Positions 60,201 to 64,000 of a stretch of DNA of 64,000 bases are shown here, one piece after another (the first letter of the stretch is position 1; every line of letters starts with the position of its first letter). Source of the DNA: Valencia hispanica (Eukaryota; Chordata; Actinopteri; Cyprinodontiformes; Valenciidae); NCBI GenBank assembly GCA_963556495.2, contig OY747717.1, forward strand, positions 1,505,001 through 1,569,000, written 5' to 3'. Position numbers and translations under genes: made by a program. Below the pieces are notes generated by a model. It worked only from the letters and a program-made list of their open reading frames with translations. It was not told where the DNA came from and did not search any database.

Positions 60201-63200
60201 ATGATCCGTCTGTAAAAGCCCAGAACCTGTCTGGAATGGAAAGAAACACCTGAAAAGCTCCATGGCGTCCAGTCCTCAGAGATGGGACGGGTTTGGAGGA
60301 GGACTGAGAACTTTTCTTGAGAGTTTAAATGAATTCAAGGCAACAAGAAAAGTCCAGTTGCCTTCATTTAAAAACTCTCAAGAATATCATGTCCTGGATG
60401 ACTGAGAATCTACACCAACGAACTGAGAACTTTGGTTAGTAGGAAGAACTTCTCAGGTCCAACTGGTTCTGGAGTGTTCAGATGGACCCAAAGACGTTTT
60501 CCAGCTCTTTTACTGAGATATTAAACTATGAAATGTTTCAAAATAAAAAAAATAAAAAGTCTTCAAACCTCCATAAAGAACACGTGACACAGCAGGTAAA
60601 CACACCTCAGAGACGACGTATTCACACGTCAGCTTCTTTCCCTTCACGCCTTCGTTCAGGGTCAGGATGAAGCCCATGTAGTCGGCGTAGGCCTGGAGGG
60701 AGGAGGGAGGAGCTTTAGGACGGGTCACCACACAGAACCAGAACCCTTTAGGTCAGCAGTTCTAGCTACGGTCTGTGACCTTTAACCTACACAGCCTCTG
60801 GAAGGGGAATCTTACCTGAGACCTTTTCCACTTGCCCATATCCGGCACCATGCTGATTTCCTTCTTGGGGATGATGTAGGTGGTTCCAGCTTCAGGCGCC
60901 TCATCTTCAGGAGAAGATGCTGAAAAGGTCCGTTTATTATTATTATTATTATCAGCTGATTCGGATAAAACCGGATCCAAACAGTGAAACAGAACTTTCT
61001 GACTTTCTCTCATAAATGCTTCAGCCTGACAGAAAATAACTGAAACAGGGAAGAAAACGGTTTGTCTCTCAGCCATAAATCAGATTAAATCAATCAGATT
61101 AAATCAATCAGATTAAATCAATCAGATTAAAGCTTCATGTTCAGCTCCGTCTGGATCTGGAAAATTATTTCTATTAAAGGGAACTTTATTATGATCAGAA
61201 GTTTCAATCCATATTTGGTAGAATGACCCTTTAAACTGTAGGAGTCGGGTCAGATGTTCTGGGTCTCCTTCCACAAGCTTCTGACCATAGTTTGCTGGAG
61301 TTCTGGCCCATTCCTCCTGACAGAACCGGTAGAACTGGACCAGGTTTGCTCACACGCACACATTTTCAGCGACCTCCCCATTGGACCAGTTTCTAACCAA
61401 TCCGGAGGTCTGCTGAGGGACGTCGTCCTTCTAGAAGTTTAACTTCTTCTCTGGATTTCCTCTTGATGCCATTTATTCTGTGAAGAGCTCCAGTCAGCAT
61501 GATGCTGCCACCTCCGTACTTCACAGTTAGGATGGTGTTCCCAGGCTTTAACCATCCTCCTTTTTTCCTCTAAATGCAGCGACGCTCATCGTGACCAAAC
61601 ACTCAGATCAGACCAGAGGACACGTCTCCAAATCTGAAGGTCTTTGTTTGAAAGTGCTTCCAAGACGCTTCTGGAGTCGTGGCTTCTTCCTCTCTGAGCG
61701 GCCTTTCAGTCCGTATTGGTACAGGAACTCGTTTCAGCAGCATCTTCACCCAGTGTTGCCAACTTAACGACTTTGTCGCTATTTCTAACGACTTTTCAGA
61801 CCCACTTAACGACTTTTTTCCAAAAAGCGCCTAGCGACATTTCTAACCACCCTTATCTACTTTCTGTGAAACTTTGTCGCCCATATTTCCTGCAGTTTAG
61901 AGACCCAGCTTGCTGAATGATCTGCGCATGTGCAGCACAATCAGCGTATGTCCACTGACCAATCATAAACCTTTTTCGGTTCATTTCATCCACTCACAAA
62001 CGAAGTTGTTTAGTAGTTAATGTTAATTCAAAAGTAAAAAATAAACATGCATGTATATAAAACCGACCTTTCAACGGGAATTAAGGCAGAAGCTCGTCTG
62101 TTACGCTGCATCTCACACCTGTGGTGCATTCAAGGAACGTTCGTAATGTATGGTGAGTTCAAAAACGTAGGACATTTAAAACGTATGACTACCCCCCCCC
62201 CCCCCCCCCCACTGAAAATAATGCAATAAGCAATAAACTTCTGTTTATTGGCGGTTGGCAAGAAACATTAGATGCATGCTAAATATGCTCTACTTATTTT
62301 TACAAAGTACTAAAAAACAAACAAACATCTATATTCTCTCTATTAATTTCGTCTTCTTGAGATATCTCAGCAAAAAATTTTTTTTCCAGAACTTTACATT
62401 TTGTTTAAAAGATCATTGATGTCCAGTTGCAATTTGATATCTTGTAAATTTTGTACCAGTTTTCTCCACAGTATATTTTAGGTAAAATAATGTAACATGT
62501 TCCACCGTCTCTTAAAGACAGAGTCACATTTCCCTGCAGCCTGTTTAAACAATGTATTGTTTAACCCTGTTATCCTAATCTAAATATAATTATTTCCTCC
62601 TTTCTGTTTCATTCGTCATCACGTGATGACATCATCGTTATGCAAATTAGCATATGACGTCATCTAGCCACTTTCTAGGGCAACTTCAGCTACTTTCTGT
62701 TGAAGACAGTTGGCAACACTGTCTTCACCAGGTCTTCAGCTTTTATTCAAACCAGAACCGGTTCGTCTCTGGGACCCAGAACCCGTTCGTCTCTGGGACC
62801 CAGAACCCGTTCGTCTCTGGGACCCAGAACCCGTTCGTCTCTGGGACCCAGAACCCGTTCGTCTCTGGGACCCAGAACCCGTTCGTCTCTGGGACCCAGA
62901 ACCCCTCTCCTTCCTGATCCGTACGATGGATGGACGTTCCTGTGACGTCTGCATGTAGCCGGTAGACCAGAGGAACGTGGAACCTTCGGCCATCTGGAAA
63001 CTGGTGGAGGTCCACCATCATCGCCTGGGCTTACCCAAATCAGTTAAAAGGCGTATTTATCTTAGCGTATGTAAACTTCTGACTTTGTAGGGGGAGGGGG
63101 AAACAACACATCCTCTAATTATTCTGATGTTGAGCAAAAAGAAATAATGTTGATGATCCAGACTGAGCTGAAACAGGAACAGCTGAGTCGGATTTAATAT

Positions 63201-63831
63201 CAGGCAGAGAGGAAAATGTGTCACTATGTGCAAATATCAATCAACATCATTTTCATTTTAGTAAATACAGCTTGAAAGTATGAAGTATTATAGCAACAAA
63301 CCTCTAATATATCAATAATATTTATTAGTATGATGTAATTATGTTAAATTTGGTCTCTTATTTTTGAATCCAGAGGAATCATAATCAATGCAATAATAAG
63401 TAAATAATAATAAACAGGCAGGATATTACATGTAAATCTCTATAATACGTCATTTAATGCATGTTGTGTTTGAACTGAGTTTTACAGCAACAAAAAGGCT
63501 TTAAATGATGTAAATATTCAAATTAAACCGTATTTACCGGATTCAGCGGTGAAATGATCATCGCTGTTTTCTAACTGATCTGAAAGAGTTGTTGATGAAA
63601 TGTTAAAAACAGGAATATTAGCTGAACCAGGTCAGGTTAACACTGTGAATATGGAGCCAGATTCATCTCCAAATAAAGCAGGTTAAAGTTCAAAGGTTAA
63701 ATCTCCCCAGTTCAACCTGGAGCCGCAGCTGAGCCGCTGGGACTGGAACCAGAGCTCCCAGTTGATCAGGAGAACTGGTGACAGAGAGCAGAAACATCAT
63801 CTTTACCTGACTGCTGCCCTGTTTCCGCCAT
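33542..63831 (-). CDS. ptpa: Serine/threonine-protein phosphatase 2A activator (PTPA), 11 coding exons
   Basis: Joining 63831-63807, 63579-63538, 60919-60816, 60692-60606, 58739-58614, 58530-58413, 57423-57324, 55851-55727, 54366-54266, 43210-43103 and 33616-33542 gives 1011 bases, 336 codons plus stop. Every intron is GT-AG and the phases agree at all ten junctions. Diagnostic PTPA blocks appear in family order: [137 protein letters not shown] and [21 protein letters not shown] proteins are cytosolic and nuclear all-helical chaperone-like factors that bind the PP2A catalytic subunit and, with ATP, help load the active-site metals. Prolyl isomerase activity has also been reported. Length matches the vertebrate protein. 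Introns 9 (11 kb) and 10 (9.5 kb) are the largest. The gene is convergent with ier5l. Confidence 0.96.
34436..35738 (-). mobile_element. Tc1-like transposon, family A, nearly full length
   Basis: The left end has GGTGGAAAATAAGTATTTGG. The reverse complement of the right end has GGGTAAAAAAGTATTTATTC and then GCCACCAATTGTGCAAGTTC. The length of ~1.3 kb is normal for Tc1 elements. A decayed transposase lies inside on the - strand. The TA duplication is not clear, so the ends are given to within a few bases. Confidence 0.85.
34715..35471 (-). pseudogene. Tc1-like transposase, frameshifted
   Basis: From 35471 the frame reads [19 protein letters not shown], with a helix-turn-helix ([20 protein letters not shown]) and then a second DNA-binding part. 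The frame shifts near 35210 at a seven-C run. The next frame holds [14 protein letters not shown] with the first catalytic Asp, then a stop. Further on [18 protein letters not shown] and FQHDNDPKH with the second Asp are recognisable. At least one frameshift and one stop make it inactive. Confidence 0.88.
36254..37239. other. ptpa intron 10 sequence, including a GC-rich patch
   Basis: The segment 36540-36700 resembles 44521-44700 (AGCCAAAGTCCATGAAAAAC against AGCCAAAGTCCAAAGAAAAA), so both may come from one old transposon. The GC-rich patch 36700-37020 has CpG-containing sequence but no coherent exon. Confidence 0.35.
37240..38780. repeat. Decayed long-period repeat rich in TTAGCT motifs
   Basis: TTAGCAGCTACAAGTGCAGA near 38122 recurs as TTTAGCAGCTACAAGTACAC near 38346 and as CTTAGCAGCCACTGGTAC near 38718. 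A related CCTGCTACAAGTAAATAAG lies near 37470. Linked phrases such as CTTAGCTACTAGCTCAG and ATTAGCTCAGCTTTTCTTAG recur with them. Spacings are roughly 225 and 370 bp. It resembles the field at 29400-30900 in composition but I could not align the two directly. Confidence 0.5.
38870..39215. mobile_element. Dispersed TATCG-rich repeat, copy 1
   Basis: It shares ATTCAAAAGCAATGTAT, GAATGGAACC, GATGACAGTAAT, ACTGGATGTGTTAAAGTATG and CAGATTCTTGCCAATACACA with 52466-52870 and, in part, 50560-50715. It is probably a MITE, but clear TIRs were not delimited. Confidence 0.65.
39216..40741. other. ptpa intron 10 sequence without recognisable element
   Basis: It contains low-complexity purine- and C-rich parts around 39650-39870 that open frames of 140-180 codons on both strands. 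None resembles a protein domain. Confidence 0.35.
40742..41277. mobile_element. hAT-type MITE with intact 8-bp target duplication
   Basis: The ends are TAGGTGCTGTCA and, as reverse complement, TAGGGCTGTCAAAATTAA. ATTTAAAG occurs directly outside both ends (40734-40741 and 41278-41285), an exact 8-bp duplication as made by hAT transposases. The interior is AT-rich with ATTAATCGC motifs and has no transposase. It is in ptpa intron 10. Confidence 0.85.
41588..41937. mobile_element. MITE with 13-bp perfect TIR
   Basis: The left end ATGGTGCGTTCCA and the right end TGGAACGCACCAT are perfect inverted copies 350 bp apart. Inside, GTCCGACTTTGGAATTTCCG and GGATAAGTCGGAATGACA are typical of a fish MITE. 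The flanks show no convincing duplication. A related fragment may lie near 43495-43555. Confidence 0.75.
41938..43102. other. ptpa intron 10 sequence near exon 10
   Basis: No supported element. The small open frames lack domains. Confidence 0.35.
43103..43210 (-). CDS. ptpa: ptpa exon 10
   Basis: The acceptor ends CTGCAG and the donor is GTAAAA. It covers residues 277-312, starting [14 protein letters not shown] and ending IRMYKAE. It lies 11 kb from exon 9, behind many transposons. Confidence 0.96.
43303..43376. repeat. (TA)n microsatellite
   Basis: A pure TA run about 90 bp from the exon 10 acceptor side in intron 9. Confidence 0.97.
43377..45228. other. ptpa intron 9 sequence
   Basis: The segment 44521-44700 (GAGCCAAAGTCCAAAGAAAA, then GAGAGCCTGGAGAACTGATC) looks like an old Tc1-type remnant shared with 36540-36700. 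The rest shows no defined feature. Confidence 0.35.
45229..45296. repeat. (GCAC)n microsatellite
   Basis: CpG-rich GCAC tetranucleotide run, preceded by a CCGG cluster. Arg-Ala-Cys-Val frames over it are artefacts. Confidence 0.95.
45585..46779. mobile_element. hAT-like element, TIR with ATCGATTC motif
   Basis: The left end reads TAGGCCTGTTCC and then GGTTCCTCATGATTTCGATT. The reverse complement of the right end reads TAGGGGCGCGCC and then GGTTCACCATGAATCGATTC. The flanking 8-mers are CTAAAATT (45577-45584) and CTGAAATT (46780-46787), 7 of 8 identical. No transposase is visible in the 1.2 kb. It lies in ptpa intron 9. Confidence 0.75.
46788..48057. other. ptpa intron 9 sequence with a small coding-like frame
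   Basis: A CpG-containing part at 47190-47480 holds a frame (47292-47474, + strand) that includes [20 protein letters not shown] and an acidic stretch ending RLQRDVSGW. The pattern is loosely like the N-terminal half of transposon-associated P2X7-type zinc-binding proteins in fish. It stops where a WCxC would be expected. Unproven. Confidence 0.3.
48058..49014. mobile_element. MITE with TTAAAG ends, interrupted by another MITE
   Basis: The left end TTAAAGGAGACGTATTATGC and the reverse complement of the right end, TTAAAGTAGATATACCTATT, are imperfect inverted copies. The first ~330 bp and last ~120 bp belong to it. The middle is a separate element. Confidence 0.55.
48384..48895. mobile_element. 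Inner MITE nested in 48058-49014
   Basis: The left end CCTCGTCCACACGTAGCC and the reverse complement of the right end, GCCATGTTCACATGTAGCCG, are inverted matches. A partial copy in reverse orientation is at 18440-18605, which supports it as a separate mobile unit. Confidence 0.55.
49052..49693. mobile_element. Probable MITE with subterminal ACTTGAGTA motifs
   Basis: The left part AGAGGTGGGTACTAACTAGT followed by TTACTTGAGCAACTTTTTG, and the right part TTAACTTGAGTAAAAGTATT ending GGGTCCTCT, share short terminal and repeated subterminal motifs in inverted order. This layout is common in fish hAT-type MITEs. No target duplication was found. Confidence 0.5.
50165..50575 (+). mobile_element. tRNA-derived SINE
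   Basis: The head has pol III promoter boxes: box A in TGGCGCAGCTGATAGAGC (50171-50188) and box B GGTTCGATTACC (50216-50227), at tRNA-like spacing. The body has GTGTGGAGTTTGCATGTTCT, a common fish SINE segment. It is not a functional tRNA gene since the cloverleaf arms do not pair. It lies in ptpa intron 9, opposite to the gene. Confidence 0.8.
50560..50715. mobile_element. Dispersed TATCG-rich repeat, copy 2 (partial)
   Basis: GTTGGAGTGTTTAGAATGAT, TCTCTACAGTTAAATTAAGC and CAGATTCTTGCCAATACACA match the right half of the copies at 38870 and 52466. It adjoins the SINE tail. Confidence 0.65.
50840..51035 (+). mobile_element. RTE/Rex3-type LINE fragment
   Basis: GGCGGAGTTCAAGTATCCTG, GGTGTCTCGTTCAGCTACAG, GATAGACAGACAGATGAGTG and GTGGTGAAGAAGGACTTGAG correspond in order to the frame EFKYLGV, then RRI-A and VVKKEL, found near the end of RTE-type reverse transcriptases. 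It is short and heavily mutated. Confidence 0.55.
51340..51659. mobile_element. hAT-type MITE, 14-bp perfect TIR
   Basis: The ends TAGGGCTGGGCGAT and ATCGCCCAGCCCTA are perfect inverted copies. The flanking 8-mers CCAATAAG (51332-51339) and CCTATAAG (51660-51667) differ at one base, fitting an 8-bp hAT duplication. Its 320-bp length leaves no room for a transposase. Confidence 0.85.
52376..52464. repeat. (TA)n-rich microsatellite with ATCTATA interruptions
   Basis: Alternating TATATA, TATCTATA and TACATATA blocks, abutting the dispersed repeat that follows. Confidence 0.95.
52466..52870. mobile_element. Dispersed TATCG-rich repeat, copy 3
   Basis: The longest copy of the family. It begins with GATATATCGCGATATTTTC and ends with TATCGCGATGCATATC and CAATACACATCG, so both ends contain ATCGCGAT-type blocks in inverted order. 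It matches 38870-39215 across its length. Confidence 0.7.
52871..54172. other. ptpa intron 9 sequence next to exon 9
   Basis: The segment 53660-53712 (GGTTCGGATATTTTTGGTAC, then CGCCGTTACACCACTACTA) resembles one end of a fish hAT element whose other end was not found. No other feature seen. Confidence 0.35.
54173..54235. repeat. (AAT)n microsatellite
   Basis: A trinucleotide run ending ~30 bp from the 3' end of ptpa exon 9, close to its donor site. Confidence 0.95.
54266..54366 (-). CDS. ptpa: ptpa exon 9
   Basis: Acceptor TCTTCCTCAG, donor GTGGGA. It covers residues 243-276: [18 protein letters not shown] and then [12 protein letters not shown]. Confidence 0.95.
54541..54835 (+). mobile_element. 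LINE remnant (endonuclease piece joined to 3' part)
   Basis: The frame shows [20 protein letters not shown] and DMDLLA, resembling the GGG-hAVYVN--W segment of LINE AP-endonucleases. It is followed by CTGCTACTGGAGATCCTTCA and CCACAACGACTCTTTATGAC, which resemble the 3' end of such LINEs. I infer a large internal deletion. Confidence 0.5.
54940..55590 (+). mobile_element. Tc1-like transposon fossil, family C (intron 8)
   Basis: It starts AGCTCCATCTCAGACGCTAC as at 15505. The decayed transposase reads [15 protein letters not shown] and later [17 protein letters not shown], the Tc1 blocks around and after the second catalytic Asp. Most of it was copied to 58981 onward. Confidence 0.75.
55727..55851 (-). 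CDS. ptpa: ptpa exon 8
   Basis: The acceptor is a poly-C tract ending CACAG and the donor is GTGAGA. It covers residues 201-242, including the signature [18 protein letters not shown]. Its 3' 68 bases are copied at 59737-59804. Confidence 0.96.
56030..57130 (-). mobile_element. Tc1-like transposon fossil, family B copy 2
   Basis: Reverse complement of the element at 17290-18300. A - strand frame (56409-56666) reads [20 protein letters not shown], then [20 protein letters not shown], clearly Tc1 transposase around the first catalytic Asp, here replaced within RTEET where SDET is usual. It lies in ptpa intron 7. Confidence 0.75.
57324..57423 (-). CDS. ptpa: ptpa exon 7
   Basis: Acceptor GTCTCCTCAG, donor GTGAGC. 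It covers residues 168-200, including [15 protein letters not shown] and [10 protein letters not shown]. Confidence 0.96.
57483..58197. mobile_element. TIR element in ptpa intron 6
   Basis: The left end reads CCTACCCTGTCAGAATAGCA and then TACC. The reverse complement of the right end reads CCGTACCCATCAGAATGGCA and then TACC. The inverted match covers about 24 bases with few differences. The interior of 0.7 kb has no transposase. No clear target duplication, and the family is not recognised. Confidence 0.6.
58413..58530 (-). CDS. ptpa: ptpa exon 6
   Basis: Acceptor CTGTGCTCCAG, donor GTACCA. It covers residues 129-167, ending in NPTRIDYGT. Intron 5 before it is 83 bp. Confidence 0.95.
58614..58739 (-). 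CDS. ptpa: ptpa exon 5
   Basis: Acceptor GGTGTTGCAG, donor GTCGGG. It covers residues 87-128, including the near-invariant [19 protein letters not shown]. Confidence 0.96.
58981..59804. repeat. 824-bp duplication of 54971-55794
   Basis: The block matches base for base at a constant offset of 4010 with no indels. I count six substitutions (about 99.3% identity). The copied block contains the right-hand part of a family C Tc1 fossil, intron 8 sequence of ptpa and the last 68 bases of exon 8 with its donor. It sits in intron 4 in the same orientation. Confidence 0.95.
59737..59804 (-). pseudogene. Duplicated partial ptpa exon 8
   Basis: 68 bases identical to the donor-side part of exon 8, with an intact GTGAGA donor but no acceptor. 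The frame covers [19 protein letters not shown]. It could be spliced only if a cryptic acceptor upstream were used. Confidence 0.9.
60316..60382. repeat. Imperfect hairpin
   Basis: Arms CTTGAGAGTTTAAATGAATT...CAAGGCAAC and GTTGCCTTCATTT...AAAACTCTCAAG pair around a 12-base loop. The sequence (AAGTCCAGTTGCCTTCATTT, then CCTGGATGACTGAGAATC) belongs to a repeat common in fish genomes, so it is probably repeat-derived rather than a microRNA. Confidence 0.6.
60606..60692 (-). CDS. ptpa: ptpa exon 4
   Basis: Acceptor CCCTCCAG, donor GTGTGT. It covers residues 58-86, with [15 protein letters not shown]. Intron 3 before it is only 123 bp. Confidence 0.95.
60816..60919 (-). CDS. ptpa: ptpa exon 3
   Basis: Acceptor GACCTTTTCAG, donor GTAAGA. 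It covers residues 23-57, an acidic linker and then the strongly conserved IIPKKE and [11 protein letters not shown] blocks. Confidence 0.95.
61078..61131. repeat. 14-bp tandem repeat
   Basis: About four copies of ATCAGATTAAATCA in ptpa intron 2. Confidence 0.9.
61751..62721. mobile_element. hAT-type non-autonomous element with exact 8-bp TSD
   Basis: The ends CAGTGTTGCCAACT and AGTTGGCAACACTG are perfect inverted copies of 14 bases. TCTTCACC occurs directly outside both (61743-61750 and 62722-62729), and removing the element plus one copy restores the Tc1 sequence. Its 971 bp carries no transposase. Subterminal AACGACTTT motifs repeat near the left end. Confidence 0.92.
62192..62210. repeat. 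Poly-C run
   Basis: A 19-base C homopolymer within the hAT element. Confidence 0.95.
62759..62907. repeat. 24-bp minisatellite
   Basis: About six near-perfect copies of CGTTCGTCTCTGGGACCCAG followed by AACC. The period is a multiple of three, so open frames run through it in several phases. It lies within the Tc1 fossil just right of the hAT insertion. Confidence 0.97.
63538..63579 (-). CDS. ptpa: ptpa exon 2 (42-base exon)
   Basis: Acceptor CTCTTTCAG and donor GTAAATA bracket 42 bases encoding the tail of codon 9, residues 10-22 ([13 protein letters not shown]) and one base of codon 23. This acidic N-terminal stretch is variable in the family. The exon is multiple-of-three, so skipping would keep frame. 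It is the least certain exon because conservation cannot be judged. Confidence 0.7.
63807..63831 (-). CDS. ptpa: ptpa exon 1 (start codon)
   Basis: The ATG at 63831-63829 lies in context GCCATGGCG. It encodes MAETGQQS plus the first base of codon 9, then the donor GTAAAG. The MAE start matches vertebrate PTPA. Confidence 0.85.
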
Positions 63832-64000
63832 GGCGAGTCGCACTCTTCTTCTACGGGTTAAACAAGGTTTAAAGCAGGCACAGCTGAGCGCTGCCTCCAA
63901 GCGGTAAATACTCGCTACTACATCTAGAAGCGCAAAGATTATTGGACAAATTATACATTTTCACTTAAACCTAAAAAAACTAAACGTTTTTAATTATCTA
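63832..64000 (-). promoter_or_regulatory. ptpa: ptpa 5' flank / 5' UTR
   Basis: Sequence directly upstream of the ptpa ATG. No TATA box is obvious at a suitable distance, fitting a housekeeping-type promoter. The transcription start cannot be placed and the window ends here. Confidence 0.4.

Larger units (their letters stand above)
61195..63092 (-). mobile_element. Tc1-like transposon fossil split by a hAT insertion
   Basis: The plus strand shows antisense Tc1 blocks: GAGTTCTGGCCCATTCCTCC, GATGCTGCCACCTCCGTACTT, GGACACGTCTCCAAATCTGA and CGTTTCAGCAGCATCTTCACC. The series is interrupted at 61750 and resumes at 62722 with TCTTCACCAGGTCTTCAGC. It ends near GTATGTAAACTTCTGACTTT, a typical Tc1 terminal block. 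It also contains a 24-bp minisatellite. It lies in ptpa intron 2. Confidence 0.8.

Noticed and set aside
60316..60382. MicroRNA precursor
   Set aside because: The hairpin is part of a repeat that appears widespread in fish. There is no independent evidence of processing.
62654..63021. Repetitive frames of 80-92 codons on both strands
   Set aside because: Produced by the 24-bp minisatellite, whose period is a multiple of three.

Overview
The window is vertebrate nuclear DNA, almost certainly from an acanthomorph teleost fish. The evidence is intron-containing genes with GT-AG splicing, a dense load of fish-type repeats (L2/CR1-group LINEs, Tc1/mariner, hAT, Harbinger, a tRNA-derived SINE, many microsatellites) and two recognisable vertebrate genes. 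The species cannot be fixed from sequence alone. No bacterial, plasmid or CRISPR features were seen.

Two protein-coding genes are well supported. ier5l (immediate early response 5-like) is an intronless 276-codon gene on the + strand at 21751-22581. It has a TATA box and two inverted CCAAT boxes upstream and poly(A) signals near 23.75-23.88 kb. ptpa (PP2A phosphatase activator, formerly PPP2R4) is on the - strand from 63831 to 33542. All 11 coding exons can be reconstructed, every junction is GT-AG and in phase, and the product is 336 residues. The two genes face each other, as IER5L and PTPA are understood to do in human, so this is a conserved convergent pair.

Layout: 1-5.4 kb holds two L2-type LINE pieces lying head to tail. 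5.4-11.2 kb holds a TIR element beside an L2 tail, a Harbinger-type deletion element and LINE remnants. 11.2-15.4 kb is a ~4 kb, 59-bp-period minisatellite enclosed by long inverted flanks and a 29-bp direct repeat. 15.5-21.4 kb holds Tc1 fossils and undefined sequence upstream of ier5l. 21.4-23.9 kb is the ier5l transcription unit. 24-33 kb is intergenic, with LINE, SINE and Tc1 remnants, a decayed long-period repeat and a 750-bp tetranucleotide array. 33-63.8 kb is ptpa, whose introns are full of nested transposons.

The most unusual items are the inverted-flank minisatellite and a 99%-identical 824-bp duplication inside ptpa that carries part of exon 8 from intron 8 into intron 4. Next are a hAT element with an exact 8-bp target duplication sitting inside a Tc1 fossil that also carries a 24-bp minisatellite, and two decayed satellite-like fields with related composition. 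Nothing here clearly qualifies as a new biological system. The TIR-bounded minisatellite is the best candidate for something undescribed.
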